A DNA stretch of 64,000 nt from an uncultured Planctomycetaceae bacterium (GCA_903863885.1 CAIPEB010000065.1:35713-99712), one strand, 5' to 3'. Shown: positions 8,664 to 18,076, counted from the stretch's first letter. The notes: a model not told the origin generated them from the letters alone. Made by a program: numbers and translations.

Positions 8664-9683
8664 ATGCCCGTGTTGACATTGATCGAGAGCCCGAATCATG
8701 TCTGTTATCGCTACCGGATCGAGGCATTCGCGCCGGCACTGGCCGAGCGGGGAATTGCCCTTGCGGCAGAACCTCTGCGGCGAGGCACCTTCATTCGATG
8801 GCGACAATTCCTGTCTCTGCGTCAGACTGACGCGGTCATTCTGCAGCGCAAAGTAATGTCGCCGAGCCACGTGTGGATGTTGCGCAAGTGCGCCAAACGG
8901 CTGGTATTCGACTTCGATGATGCAGTCTTCCAGCGGGACAGTTTCAGCCGGCGTCCCGCGAAAAGTGTCAAACGGATGATGGGATTCCGCTCGGCTGTGG
9001 AAGCGTCGGACATCGTCATCGCCGGCAACGGCTACCTTGCGGATCGGGCCTCGGCATATGGCGATCCTTCGAAAGTCCACGTCATCCCAACCTGCGTCGA
9101 TCCGGGCCGTTACAAGCTCGCGCGGCACGTCCGGCGCGGGGAGTCGGTGCAGATGGCCTGGATCGGCTCGAGCAGCACTCTGCAGGGACTTCGGCAGGCG
9201 GAAACCTGGATGGAGGCTGTGGGACGACGCACACCGGGCATCAAGCTGCGATTGATCTGCGATTCCACACTGGAGATACCGGGCGTTCGCGTCGAATTGC
9301 GGCCCTGGTCCTCGAGCACGGAATGCGACGAATTGGCCGCTGCCGACGTGGGAATCAGTTGGCTTCCGGACGATTCGTTCACTCGCGGAAAATGCGGTTT
9401 GAAAATACTCCAGTACATGGCGGCCGGACTCCCGGTCGTCACCAATCCCGTGGGCGTCCATCCGGAAATGGTGATCCCCGGCGAGACGGGGTTTCTGCTG
9501 AGCACACCCGAAGAGTGGGCCGAGGCGATTGCACAACTGGCAAGCGACCCTGCCCTGCGACAGCGCATGGGACAGGCCGGACGCCGGCGAGTCGAGCAAC
9601 TCTACAGCGTTCAACGCTGGTCGCTGCCGTTTGCGGACATCGTCTCCGGACTCTTGTCCACGAGATCGAGGAAGGCCGCATGA
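8664..9683 (+). CDS. GT4-family glycosyltransferase
   Basis: This 339-residue protein begins MPVLTLIESPNHVCYRYRIE. The frame is open further upstream, but the ATG at 8664 has an AGGGAG Shine-Dalgarno (8651-8656) at ideal spacing, and the extra upstream residues are unlike a protein start. It contains the FDFDDAVF motif found in O-antigen-type GT4 enzymes, then LKILQYMAAGLPVVTNPVG, the donor-binding E/K-x-A-xGxPVV region, and a C-terminal PEEWAEAIAQL helix. It probably acts at the cytoplasmic face of the inner membrane in glycan assembly. The stop overlaps the next gene's start (ATGA at 9680-9683). Confidence 0.87.
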   Translation: MPVLTLIESPNHVCYRYRIEAFAPALAERGIALAAEPLRRGTFIRWRQFLSLRQTDAVILQRKVMSPSHVWMLRKCAKRLVFDFDDAVFQRDSFSRRPAKSVKRMMGFRSAVEASDIVIAGNGYLADRASAYGDPSKVHVIPTCVDPGRYKLARHVRRGESVQMAWIGSSSTLQGLRQAETWMEAVGRRTPGIKLRLICDSTLEIPGVRVELRPWSSSTECDELAAADVGISWLPDDSFTRGKCGLKILQYMAAGLPVVTNPVGVHPEMVIPGETGFLLSTPEEWAEAIAQLASDPALRQRMGQAGRRRVEQLYSVQRWSLPFADIVSGLLSTRSRKAA

Positions 9684-10543
9684 GTACCCAACACCAGGAT
9701 CGCTGGTCACTCAACCTGCAGAGAATCGGGCGAGAGGGACGCCGCTTCATCAAGAAGACGATGCGGCTGGTGTCGCCGGAGGGTCCGGACGGCTGGGAAG
9801 ACCTCCTGCCCGGCCTGCAGGGACTTTCGCACTCGGCGGGAGGGGTCACTCGCATCTACGGCAGACCGTTCTATTTCTTGAACAAGAACAGCCTGCTTTT
9901 TCTCTACGACGAAATCATCCGGCAGCAGATTTACCGCTTCAGGACGGCCGACACCTCGCCGCGGATCATCGATGGCGGCGCGAACATCGGCATGGGCCTC
10001 GTCTATTTCAAGCATCTCTATCCGGATGCGAGAATCGTCGCTTTCGAGCCCGACCCGGCTGCATTCGCGACACTCGCGGCCAACGCCCAGGCGTACGACA
10101 CAAAGAGTATCGAATTGCGCCAAGAGGCGCTTTGGACCAGTTCCGGGACTCAGCGATTTCATTGCGAGCCTTCGACTCTCGGCGGACGCATCGATGCGAG
10201 CGAACTCGGGCCGGATGTGCTGAGCGTCGGCACGCAACGGCTTCGCGATCTGCTCGATCAAGACACGGCCCTGCTGAAACTCGATGTTGAGGGGGCGGAG
10301 ACCGAACTGCTCGAAGATTGCGGCGATGCCCTGCAGCGAGTCGAGCATCTGTTTGTGGAGTACCACTCGTTCGCCGATCGCCCGCAGACGCTCCATCGGC
10401 TGCTGCACGTCGTGCACAACGCCGGATTTCGCTACCACATGCACGTCTTTCAACCGTCGCCCCAGCCGCTGCTGCATCGCACAATCCGCCACGGCATCGA
10501 TGCCGTGGATATGAACCTCGACATCTTCTGTTTTCGAGTGTGA
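9680..10543 (+). CDS. FkbM-family SAM-dependent methyltransferase
   Basis: This 287-residue class I methyltransferase has the SAM-binding motif IIDGGANIGMGLVYFK followed by VAFEPDPAAF, the FkbM pattern (DGGANIG, acidic residue at the end of beta 2). Later comes LLKLDVEGAETELLED, the FkbM DVEG motif. Family members O-methylate sugars or polyketides; within a glycosyltransferase operon a sugar O-methylation role is likely. The start ATG at 9680 overlaps the upstream stop codon by ATGA, so the two genes are translationally coupled. The N-terminal stretch of about 60 residues is basic and of unknown role. Confidence 0.9.
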   Translation: MSTQHQDRWSLNLQRIGREGRRFIKKTMRLVSPEGPDGWEDLLPGLQGLSHSAGGVTRIYGRPFYFLNKNSLLFLYDEIIRQQIYRFRTADTSPRIIDGGANIGMGLVYFKHLYPDARIVAFEPDPAAFATLAANAQAYDTKSIELRQEALWTSSGTQRFHCEPSTLGGRIDASELGPDVLSVGTQRLRDLLDQDTALLKLDVEGAETELLEDCGDALQRVEHLFVEYHSFADRPQTLHRLLHVVHNAGFRYHMHVFQPSPQPLLHRTIRHGIDAVDMNLDIFCFRV

Positions 10544-10599
10544 TCGAAAGACACGTCCGCTCGGTGCGGACCGAATCGAATTGCCGGACCAAAGAAACC

Positions 10600-11700
10600 A
10601 TGAACGCTCCGCATGCCGTCTGCACGATTGTCGCGAAGAACTATGCGGCGCAGGCACGCACCCTGTGCCAGTCTGTAAAGTCGCATCATCCGTCGATGGC
10701 CTGCTATGCGCTGATCATCGACGATTGGGCCGGTTACCTTGATCCCGCCAAGGAACCGTTTGAGATCGTGTCGTTCGACGAACTCGGCCTGCCCGATCTG
10801 CGCACGATGCAATTCAAGTACAACGTGGTCGAGTATGCGACGGCGCTGAAGCCGGTCTTGATCGAATACCTGCTGCAACATGCCGGGGTCGAACGGCTGC
10901 TCTACCTGGATCCCGATATCCTCGTGACAAACTCGCTCGACGGGTTATTCCAGCGATTGGACGATTTCGACTGCGTGATCACTCCGCACCTGGACGCGGA
11001 TTACGCGCCGGATGGCCTGCTTCCGAACGACTCCACGATTCTGCTCCACGGCATCTACAACCTCGGGTTCCTGGGAATTCGGCGCGAAGCGGCATCCAGG
11101 CCCTTTCTTTCGTGGTGGCGGAACAAGCTGTCCTCGAGTTGCGTCCGAGAACCGGACCGCGGTCACTATGTCGATCAGCGCTGCATCGACCTGGCTGTTT
11201 CACTGTTCGAGGGCTTTTTTATCGAACGCGGCGCTGGATACAACGTCGCCTATTGGAATCTGCACAGCCGTTATCTGGATTTTGACGGCCAGTCGTGGAC
11301 CTGCAACGGCGGGCCGCTCGGGTTCTTCCACTTCAGCGGCTTCAATCCCGAACAACCGGACACGATCAGTCCGTTTACGACGCGGCACACGCTGGCCGCG
11401 CGTCCCGATCTCGTGCCCCTCTTCTCGGACTACGGAAAACGTCTGGTGGCCAACGGCTACTACGAAACCCGCGACTGGCCCTATTCCTTCGCGAAATTCG
11501 ACAACGGAATTCCCATCTCCGCCGCGGACCGACAGCGCTACCGCACGGCCATCGCAAAGGGGATGCAGACCGCGGATCCCTTCAACTTCCTGGAATTCCA
11601 GCGTGTCGCCCGGAAAGTGAAACTCGACAAACGCAAACGCTCGCGCGTCCTCACCAAGTTACTTGCCCGAGTTCCCTGGCCGCGTCTGAGAAGCGCCTAG
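10600..11700 (+). CDS. GT-A fold glycosyltransferase (GT8-like)
   Basis: This 366-residue protein starts MNAPHAVCTIVAKNYAAQAR. The frame is open for 94 codons upstream, but those codons overlap the preceding gene, so the ATG at 10600 was chosen. It has RLLYLDPDILVTNSLDGLF, a DxD-type metal and nucleotide-sugar motif as in GT8 enzymes, then GIYNLGFLGIRR and later GGPLGFFHFSGFNPEQP. Expected activity is transfer of a sugar from a nucleotide-sugar donor, in the cytoplasm. It lies 56 bp after the FkbM methyltransferase gene and 46 bp before a GT2 gene in the same operon. The donor sugar cannot be predicted. Confidence 0.82.
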   Translation: MNAPHAVCTIVAKNYAAQARTLCQSVKSHHPSMACYALIIDDWAGYLDPAKEPFEIVSFDELGLPDLRTMQFKYNVVEYATALKPVLIEYLLQHAGVERLLYLDPDILVTNSLDGLFQRLDDFDCVITPHLDADYAPDGLLPNDSTILLHGIYNLGFLGIRREAASRPFLSWWRNKLSSSCVREPDRGHYVDQRCIDLAVSLFEGFFIERGAGYNVAYWNLHSRYLDFDGQSWTCNGGPLGFFHFSGFNPEQPDTISPFTTRHTLAARPDLVPLFSDYGKRLVANGYYETRDWPYSFAKFDNGIPISAADRQRYRTAIAKGMQTADPFNFLEFQRVARKVKLDKRKRSRVLTKLLARVPWPRLRSA

Positions 11701-11746
11701 GGGACACAGCATTTCGGAAGACAGCGATATCCTGGAGAGCACGCCG

Positions 11747-12700
11747 ATGACTCCCAAGCCTGCCCAACTCCCGCTGGTGCCCGCCGCAAAGACCGGCTGG
11801 CCCTGGACCGACGCATGCTGCGATCCCTCGCGGACGTCCGGCGAGCGGCCCTGGCCGCGGATCAGCGTTGTCACTCCCTCGTATAATCAGGGAGAGTTCC
11901 TCGAACAGACGATTCGCTCGGTGCTGCTGCAGGACTATCCCGATATCGAGTACCTGATTATCGACGGCGGGAGCCGCGACAATTCGCCGGACATCATCCG
12001 CAGATATGAACCGTGGCTGGGCTACTGGGTCAGCGAAGCCGACCGCGGACAGAGTCACGCAATCAACAAGGGACTGCAACGGGCCACGGGAGACATCGTC
12101 TGCTGGTTGAACAGCGACGACTACCTGGCGCCGAATGCCCTGCTCCGAGTCGGCGAGTTCTTTCGCGATCATGAGGCGACAGATGTTCTCGTGGGGCGTG
12201 CCGAGATCCTCGACGCCAACGGCCGTACCGTGCAGACACGCGAAGCCCCGCAGGCGATGAGCGGAGCGGTATTCATCGATTGGAGTAACAACTGGTTCGC
12301 ACAGCAAGGGACCTTCTGGCGGCGCAGAGTGCACGACAGAATCGGTTGGCTGAGAGAGGAACTCCATTACGTCATGGACATGGAGCTCTGGTGGCGGATG
12401 TTCGCCAACGGTTGCGAGTTCGCCGCAACGCACGATGTCTTGGGAGTGTACCGCTGGCACGACAGCGCGAAATGTCAGCATACGCCCTGGAAAGTGGCTC
12501 TTGAGATCGGCGTGGTGCTCGGCGAGCGGGAAGGCCAGAACGTCTCTGCATGGTGGCCGCATTATCGCGCCCAGCTGGATGATGCCTTCAAGCACGCTAT
12601 CTCCCGTGAACTGGACGGCGCGGAAGGCCGCAAGCCGTCGCAGCGCCGCGACCGGTTCCGGCGCAAACTGCGGTCGGTGCTGCAGGCAGTCGGTCTGTGA
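11747..12700 (+). CDS. GT2-family glycosyltransferase
   Basis: This 317-residue GT-A enzyme has PRISVVTPSYNQGEFLEQTI, the standard GT2 start, LIIDGGSRDNSPDII (first Asp) and VCWLNSDDYLAPNAL, the DxD-equivalent SDD. Later residues HYVMDMELWWRMF match the ED/QxxW-like acceptor region. There is an N-terminal extension of about 38 residues before the fold. No membrane segments are seen, so the enzyme is probably soluble and peripheral. A heptanucleotide array starts 8 bp after the stop codon. Confidence 0.9.
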   Translation: MTPKPAQLPLVPAAKTGWPWTDACCDPSRTSGERPWPRISVVTPSYNQGEFLEQTIRSVLLQDYPDIEYLIIDGGSRDNSPDIIRRYEPWLGYWVSEADRGQSHAINKGLQRATGDIVCWLNSDDYLAPNALLRVGEFFRDHEATDVLVGRAEILDANGRTVQTREAPQAMSGAVFIDWSNNWFAQQGTFWRRRVHDRIGWLREELHYVMDMELWWRMFANGCEFAATHDVLGVYRWHDSAKCQHTPWKVALEIGVVLGEREGQNVSAWWPHYRAQLDDAFKHAISRELDGAEGRKPSQRRDRFRRKLRSVLQAVGL

Positions 12701-12707
12701 GGAAGAA

Positions 12708-12742
12708 GTCTGGAGTCCGGAGTCCGGAGTCTGGAGTCCGGA
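12708..12742. repeat. Heptanucleotide tandem array (GTCYGGA x5)
   Basis: Five uninterrupted 7-nt units (GTCTGGA or GTCCGGA) fill the gap between two glycosyltransferase genes of the same operon. The reverse complement is the unit seen at 2182, 36416, 53702 and 57413. Confidence 0.85.
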
Positions 12743-12804
12743 GGGGAAGAGGCCACGGACCTGCAGGGATGAAACACGGATCGATGCAACCTTCGTGATT
12801 GATT

Positions 12805-14013
12805 ATGACCAGCAGGCTGCACGTTCTGTTTGTCGGTCACGAAGCATCAAGAACCGGTGCGCCTCTGCTTCTCCGCGAGGTGATCCGCTGGGCGCTCACG
12901 CGAGGCGACATGACGGGGCGGTGCGTGTTGATGAACGGCGGCAGCCTCGCGCCCGAATTTGAATCGCTCTGCGAAACCCACGTTCTGCAGGATCGCGAAA
13001 AACCGGCGCGGTGGAAGCGGCTGTTCCGCAAATTGGGCCTGCTGCCGAGCCGGAATGCGGCGTTGGCGAAATGGCTGAATCCTTCACAGTCACCTGACGC
13101 CCGGGCGGCTGACGTCATCTATGTGAATTCCGTCGGCTCTTTGCAGGCACTGGCGCAAATCCGCCCCTGTCTTCCGGATGTTCCGGTGGTGATTCATGTT
13201 CACGAACTGACATGGGTGCTGCGCCATTTCGAAAAGACCCACGCCGTATCCGACTCGTTGGCCGTGGCCGACAAGATCATTGCGGCGTCCGGCGCCGTGC
13301 GCGACGCTTTGCTGAACGAATTCCGCCTCGAGCCGGACCGCATCGAACTGATTTACGAGTTCCTGTGCCGAGGACCGGTGGATGGCACCCATCGATCGTC
13401 GTATCGCGGGCAGATCCGGGCCCGACTGGGCATTTCAGCTTCGGCTACGGTCTGCCTGGGCATGGGCACGATGGAATGGAGAAAGGCGACAGACCTGATC
13501 CCGGCCATCGCGAGCCGATGTGCCGCATCGGGACGCGACCTGCACTTCATCTGGATCGGGCGCGAGACTCGCGATTGCAGCATCGCGCAGTTGACCGTCG
13601 AGGCCGAGCGGCTCGGGGCTTCGCGATGCGTGCACCTCGCCGGTGAAGTCGAAGACCCCGCACCGTACCTGTCGGCAGCCGACTTATTCGTGCTGCCGTC
13701 GCGCGAAGATCCTTACCCTCTGGCTATGCTGGAAGCCGCATCTTACGGACTGCCGGTTGTCTGTTTCGACCAATCGGGAGGAGCGATCGAATTCGTTGGC
13801 AGCGGCGAATGCGGCATCGCCGTTCCGCATCTCGACACAAACGCCATGGCGGGTGCGATCGTTGAGCTGAGCTCGGATGTCCATCGCGCCGCGCAACTCG
13901 GCACCGCCGCCCGCCGGAAAGTCCTCACGCTTCACAGTCCCGAGAGCACGATCCCGAAGATCCTCGACGTGCTTCGCGCCGCAGCGGGACGCAAAAGCAG
14001 AACGAAAGAATAG
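12805..14013 (+). CDS. GT4-family glycosyltransferase
   Basis: This 402-residue GT-B enzyme has an N-terminal domain HVLFVGHEASRTGAPLLLRE, the SxTGAPLxL motif of many GT4 proteins, and VVIHVHELTWVLRHF. The donor domain reads CLGMGTMEWRKATDLIPAIA, then ADLFVLPSREDPYPLAMLEA (the ExFG-like donor region) and PVVCFDQSGGAIEFV. ATG at 12805 is preferred to the TTG two codons earlier. The last two codons and the stop lie at the left edge of a 146-bp palindromic repeat. It is the final gene of the plus-strand operon that starts at 8664 and it converges with the next gene. Confidence 0.88.
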   Translation: MTSRLHVLFVGHEASRTGAPLLLREVIRWALTRGDMTGRCVLMNGGSLAPEFESLCETHVLQDREKPARWKRLFRKLGLLPSRNAALAKWLNPSQSPDARAADVIYVNSVGSLQALAQIRPCLPDVPVVIHVHELTWVLRHFEKTHAVSDSLAVADKIIAASGAVRDALLNEFRLEPDRIELIYEFLCRGPVDGTHRSSYRGQIRARLGISASATVCLGMGTMEWRKATDLIPAIASRCAASGRDLHFIWIGRETRDCSIAQLTVEAERLGASRCVHLAGEVEDPAPYLSAADLFVLPSREDPYPLAMLEAASYGLPVVCFDQSGGAIEFVGSGECGIAVPHLDTNAMAGAIVELSSDVHRAAQLGTAARRKVLTLHSPESTIPKILDVLRAAAGRKSRTKE

Positions 14014-14019
14014 GTTGAC

Positions 14020-14165
14020 CAATTTGTTCGTGCGCCACGGGCTGTGCCCGTGTTGCAGGACAGCCCTCCGGCCCTGACATGTTCGACTGGACATGCGACA
14101 GGCCGAGTTGATGTCCGATGGATGCCGCCAAACACTGGCCGAGCCAGTGGAACTCCGGCGGGACG
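14020..14165 (+). repeat. Palindromic dispersed element family I, copy A
   Basis: A 146-bp element lies between two convergent glycosyltransferase genes. Its left hairpin has stem CACGGGC/GCCCGTG and its right hairpin has stem CACTGGC/GCCAGTG. Central sequence including TCGACTGGACATGCGACAGG and GATGTCCGATG is shared with copies at 23422-23567 (inverted) and 24798-24945. Confidence 0.85.
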
Positions 14166-14187
14166 CTGAGTTCGCAGGACCGGGTGT

Positions 14188-15438
14188 TCACGCCGCCCGC
14201 CGGGTCTTCCACGCGAAGATGCGCCGCGCGCGGGACTTGATTTCCTTGATGCGGCGTTTCAGGCGATGCTGTTTTTCGTTGCGCTGTTGATAGGCCATGG
14301 CTTGGCGCATCATGGCAATCAGATCGCTGGCCGGGCGCAGTTCAAAAGGGCGCGGCCCCGCTTTGGCGACTTCCGCTGCCCGTTGCCATGCCGAGCGCCA
14401 TTGGGCTGCTCCCGAGGGAATAAGCCACTGTTCCTGCACCTGCCGAAACGCCTCCTCGCCGATCGCCCGGTACAGTGCAGGCTCGCGGATCAATCGCTCG
14501 AGTCCGCTTCGCCATTCGGCCGGCGTATCGACCAGCAATCCGGTGACTCCCTCTTCGACGCTCGATGTGTACGGAGCAACGCGGGAGTAGACGCCGGCGA
14601 TGCCCAAGGCACCGTACTCGAGCAGCTTGATCTGGCTCTTGCAGCGATTGAACTCGGAGTCGATCAGCGGCGCAATTCCAATGTCCAGTCCGAGCTTCGA
14701 AGCCTCTTTGGCATAAACGAGATAGTCGTCTCGCGCCGCCCGCGACGGCTCGACAAAGGTCGTATTGGGCAATCCGGCAATCGCGGGCGGCGGTTGAATT
14801 CCGTAACAGATGAAAGCCGCTTCGGGATGTTCCGTCAACACGGCCTGCAGCGCGGGGACGATTGTCTGCAGGTCACGCTCGTGAGATCGCGTTCCGATGT
14901 ACCCGATTCGAACTGGCCTGCGGCCGTTGTCCGGCGATGGCCGGCGAGCCGCTTGAAACACCTCCCACACATTCAGGGGCAGCCTGTTGGGAATCACCAC
15001 GATGTTCGGATGAAACGAACTGAGGATCTGCTTCAACGGTTCGGATGTGACCGTGACCAGGTCGGCATGCAGCGTCGCCTCCAGCGTACTCACCACGGTG
15101 CCTTCGAAAAAACGCCGGTGAGGATGCTCATCCGCCATCTTCAGCAGCAGGTCGTCCACATCGTAGACAATGGGAATACCCTGCCGAACCGCGGACTGCG
15201 CGAGTTGCCGGTAACGCCGGTACTGAGTCTGCACCGTGCGGTGCACGAGCAGCATCGATGCGTCGCCGAGGTCGAGTTCATGCCGCGGATCGGCATCCGC
15301 ATCCCGATCCGTGAGAAGTTCGATCGAGGCGCCGCATGCCCTGGCTGGCCCCACAAGACGCAACTGCGGAATCGCGCTGGTCGGCGATGCCTCGACTAGA
15401 CATGCGATACGCTGCGAGAAACCATCTGCGGATTGCAT
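14188..15438 (-). CDS. GT4-like glycosyltransferase
   Basis: This 416-residue GT-B protein contains IPIVYDVDDLLLKMADEHP, the DVDD motif of O-antigen-type GT4 enzymes, RIGYIGTRSHERDLQTIVPA, and IGIAPLIDSEFNRCKSQIKL followed by LEYGALGIAGVYS, the donor-binding region. The C-terminal tail is strongly basic (KQHRLKRRIKEIKSRARR), which may attach it to the membrane. The frame is open 93 codons further upstream, but the ATG at 15438 has a GGGGGA Shine-Dalgarno and the region before it overlaps rmlD. It follows rmlD by 32 bp on the same strand. Confidence 0.85.
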   Translation of the reverse strand: MQSADGFSQRIACLVEASPTSAIPQLRLVGPARACGASIELLTDRDADADPRHELDLGDASMLLVHRTVQTQYRRYRQLAQSAVRQGIPIVYDVDDLLLKMADEHPHRRFFEGTVVSTLEATLHADLVTVTSEPLKQILSSFHPNIVVIPNRLPLNVWEVFQAARRPSPDNGRRPVRIGYIGTRSHERDLQTIVPALQAVLTEHPEAAFICYGIQPPPAIAGLPNTTFVEPSRAARDDYLVYAKEASKLGLDIGIAPLIDSEFNRCKSQIKLLEYGALGIAGVYSRVAPYTSSVEEGVTGLLVDTPAEWRSGLERLIREPALYRAIGEEAFRQVQEQWLIPSGAAQWRSAWQRAAEVAKAGPRPFELRPASDLIAMMRQAMAYQQRNEKQHRLKRRIKEIKSRARRIFAWKTRRAA

Positions 15439-15470
15439 TGGAACATTTCCCCCGGACCCATGAATGGGGC

Positions 15471-16328
15471 TCAGGCAGCCCGGCGAGCCGCCGTGCGACC
15501 GAGAAACGCGCGCAGACCCGCATCCCATGACTCCATCGGTTGCATCGAGTGCCGCTCCAGCTGCATTTTGCGCAGACGCGAATTCGCGGGACGCCGGGCG
15601 GGACGCGGATAATCGGCGGTCGTGCAGGGAACAACCGCTCGCGCAAAGGGCACCTCCCGCGAGATGGCCCGCGCGAACTCGTACCACGTGGCTTCCCCCT
15701 CCGACGTCAGGTGCCAAGTGCCCACCACGGAACTGTCGAGCAGATCGAGCACGCGACGTGCGACTGCGTCTGCCGAAGTCGGATTGCCGACCTGATCGTT
15801 GACCACCTTGATCGGAGGCCCTGGCTGCGATCCCAGGCGAAGCATCGTGTGCAGAAAACTCGGGCCGCCTTCGCCGTACAGCCAGGCGGTGCGAAGTATC
15901 AGGTGATTCGGGCAGAGACGGCGAATGGCCAGCTCGCCCGCAAGCTTCGATTTTCCGTACACCGTCTGAGGATTCGGCGCATCTCCCTCGTGGTAGGGCC
16001 GGTCGAGAAGACCGTCAAACACGTAATCGGTCGAAAACGCGATCAACCTCGCGTCGAACTCGCTGCATGCGGCCGCCACGTTGGCCGTGCCAAGTTCGTT
16101 GACGTTGAAAGCCGCGTCAGGATCGGATTCAGCACCATCAACGTCGGTCATCGCAGCACAATGAAGGACCACGTCGGGCTGAAAGTTGCGACAAGCCAGG
16201 TCGATTGCGAACCGATTCGTGATGTTGCAATTGTTGCGGTCAACGGACAGCACCTGGTGCTCCGCCTGCAAATGACGTGCAAGAGTGCGTCCAAGCATGC
16301 CCCGGCCACCCGTGATGAGCATCTTCAT
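15471..16328 (-). CDS. rmlD: dTDP-4-dehydrorhamnose reductase
   Basis: This 285-residue extended SDR carries the cofactor motif GGRGMLG (7-13), the RmlD motif STDYVFDG (99-106) and the catalytic YGKSK (Tyr124, Lys128). It would reduce dTDP-4-dehydro-L-rhamnose to dTDP-L-rhamnose with NAD(P)H in the cytoplasm, supplying rhamnose for the surrounding glycosyltransferases. The other rml genes (A, B, C) are not in this window. Length is normal for the family. A glycosyltransferase gene follows 32 bp downstream on the same strand. Confidence 0.95.
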   Translation of the reverse strand: MKMLITGGRGMLGRTLARHLQAEHQVLSVDRNNCNITNRFAIDLACRNFQPDVVLHCAAMTDVDGAESDPDAAFNVNELGTANVAAACSEFDARLIAFSTDYVFDGLLDRPYHEGDAPNPQTVYGKSKLAGELAIRRLCPNHLILRTAWLYGEGGPSFLHTMLRLGSQPGPPIKVVNDQVGNPTSADAVARRVLDLLDSSVVGTWHLTSEGEATWYEFARAISREVPFARAVVPCTTADYPRPARRPANSRLRKMQLERHSMQPMESWDAGLRAFLGRTAARRAA

Positions 16329-16437
16329 ACAGCAGCCTCTTCAAGCAGCGGGAAACCGATTCCTTCACTCACATTGCGCCACAGCGCTGAAATTCACACA
16401 CCGATGAGAATTCGAACATCTCATACGAAAAAGCCTG

Positions 16438-16485
16438 CAGTCGCGTAGCGACGGCATGAAGGTAGACGTGGGTTTCAACCCACGG
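16438..16485 (+). repeat. Two-copy dispersed repeat with GTGGGTT/AACCCAC palindrome
   Basis: The element includes AGTCGCGTAGC, CGGCATGAAGGTAGACG and the 16-bp palindrome GTGGGTTTCAACCCAC (16469-16484). A second, inverted copy is at 34793-34841, with CGCGGGTTTCAACCCGCG as its palindrome. The stem bases changed together on both sides (T-A to C-G). Confidence 0.75.
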
Positions 16486-16502
16486 CGGGCTACCTCGATC
16501 AT

Positions 16503-16558
16503 TCCGGCATCTGACATCCGACATCCGACATCCGGCGTCCGGCATCTGACATCCGGCA
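16503..16558. repeat. Heptanucleotide tandem array (TCCGRCA/TCTGACA x8)
   Basis: Eight contiguous 7-nt units of the form TCCGGCA, TCTGACA, TCCGACA, TCCGGCG lie between rmlD and kdsD. Same period but different unit from the CTCCGGA arrays. Confidence 0.85.
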
Positions 16559-16694
16559 TCTCGGCACGAATTCAAACGCCGACAGATTTCAAACTGTTGT
16601 GTGGAGGGTACTCGCAGTTGCGAATCTTCGTCAAGTTCGTTTTGTGTCGGGACTTCCGTCGCAGAGTCGCGCCCCGGGAGTCTGGTCGCTGATC

Positions 16695-16723
16695 TTGCCG
16701 CATTTGCCGCTCGCCGCTACTAT
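16695..16723 (+). promoter_or_regulatory. Predicted kdsD promoter
   Basis: The -35 TTGCCG (16695-16700), 17-bp spacer and -10 TACTAT (16718-16723) are followed by CGCCGCG. The layout matches the promoter at 8565-8593. The expected transcription start is about 30 bp before the first ATG. Confidence 0.6.
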
Positions 16724-16759
16724 CGCCGCGCACCGATAACCTCCCGGGCCGAATGACTC

Positions 16760-17875
16760 ATGATGCCTTCGCTGATATCAGACCGAACCATGCTTCGCGA
16801 CGAAGCCGTGCACGGCGCGCGCAAGATCCTCTTGGCCGAAAGCCGAGCGCTGGCCGACCTGGCCGACCGTCTCGGACCCCGATTCTGCGACGCAGTCGAG
16901 TTGATACTCAACTGCAAAGGGAGCGTCATCGTTACCGGCATCGGCAAGGCGGGCCTGGTGGGACAGAAGATCGCGGCGACGCTGGCATCCACGGGGACGC
17001 CCAGCCATTTCGTGCACGCCAGCGAGGCTCTGCACGGTGACCTTGGCCGCATCCGCAGCAACGATTGTGTTCTCGTGCTTTCCAACAGCGGCGAAACCGA
17101 GGAGATTCTGCGGCTGGCACCGTGCCTCGCGGATCTCGGGGTGCCGATCGTCGCCGTGACCGGCCGCGCGCACAGCGGTCTGGCTCGCGCCGCGACCGTC
17201 GTATTGGACCTGGGCCCCTGCGACGAAGCGGGTTCGCTGGGATTGGCTCCGAGCACGAGCACCACTGCGATGCTGGCTCTGGGTGACGCGCTGGCGCTGA
17301 CGGCGAGCGAACTGCGAGGCTTCCGCAGCCAGGATTTCGGGCGTCTTCATCCGGGCGGCAGCCTCGGACGCAGACTCGCGAAAGTCACCGACGTTATGCG
17401 GCCTCTCGAACGATGCTGCGTGGCGCAGGACAGCCAAAGCCTGCGGGAGATCTACGTCCGGACTCAGCGGCCTGCCCGCCGATCAGGCGCGATCCTGCTG
17501 GTCAACAGCGACGGGAAACTGACCGGCATCTTCACCGACAGCGATCTCGCGAGGCTTTTCGAGCACAAACGAGATAACGCCATCGACCGGCCGATTCGCG
17601 AAATCATGACTGCCGGCCCCATCAGCCTGAAGAACGACGCGATGCTGATCGACGCAATCGACCTGCTCGCCGCGCGCAAGATCAGCGAATTGCCGATCGT
17701 CGATGCCGAGCGCCGACCGATAGGGATGATTGATATAACCGACGTCCTCGGTCTGTTGCCGAACCAGCCCCAGGAAAATATCGAACGGCAGACCGCCGAT
17801 CGAACTCCCCCCGCAGCCCACACCACGATTATTCAATCGACCATCACTGCTGCACTGAAAAAACGCGCGGCCTGA
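16760..17875 (+). CDS. kdsD: Arabinose-5-phosphate isomerase (SIS plus two CBS domains)
   Basis: This 371-residue protein has an N-terminal SIS sugar isomerase domain (about 45-190: SVIVTGIGKAGLVGQKIA, HASEALHGDLG, LSNSGETEEIL) and two CBS domains (about 225-345, with GAILLVNSDGKLTGIFTDSD and SELPIVDAERRPIGMIDITD). This is the KdsD/KpsF/GutQ layout. It converts ribulose 5-phosphate to arabinose 5-phosphate, the first committed step to Kdo. The C-terminus is extended about 30 residues past the CBS pair compared with E. coli KdsD. Two ATG codons stand at 16760 and 16763; the more upstream one was used. With the nearby heptosyltransferases it supports a Kdo-heptose LPS core. Confidence 0.93.
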   Translation: MMPSLISDRTMLRDEAVHGARKILLAESRALADLADRLGPRFCDAVELILNCKGSVIVTGIGKAGLVGQKIAATLASTGTPSHFVHASEALHGDLGRIRSNDCVLVLSNSGETEEILRLAPCLADLGVPIVAVTGRAHSGLARAATVVLDLGPCDEAGSLGLAPSTSTTAMLALGDALALTASELRGFRSQDFGRLHPGGSLGRRLAKVTDVMRPLERCCVAQDSQSLREIYVRTQRPARRSGAILLVNSDGKLTGIFTDSDLARLFEHKRDNAIDRPIREIMTAGPISLKNDAMLIDAIDLLAARKISELPIVDAERRPIGMIDITDVLGLLPNQPQENIERQTADRTPPAAHTTIIQSTITAALKKRAA

Positions 17876-18076
17876 TCCGCTCCGCAGCCTGCTAGCATCG
17901 CCGAACTGATCTGGATTCACAGATCGCTTTCGCGTTATGCTCCCTCTGCAATTTTCGCAGGTTGTCATCCGGCGGAGAATTAATCACGCAGGGGCGTGCC
18001 GCGACTCCGTTATCCGTGGCCGTTCGTCGCGCCGCATGACACGTGACGACCCGAATGACCTCGGAAGGAAACGGGA

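Larger units (their letters stand above)
16329..16759. other. Intergenic region between divergent rmlD and kdsD
   Basis: No protein gene is supported. The stretch contains a dispersed repeat (16438-16485), a heptad array (16503-16558) and the kdsD promoter (16695-16723). Small open frames here are just the heptad repeat translated. Confidence 0.75.

Noticed and set aside
16369..16575. Small minus-strand frame rich in Cys, Met and Asp repeats
   Set aside because: The repeats are the translated 7-nt array, not a protein family.
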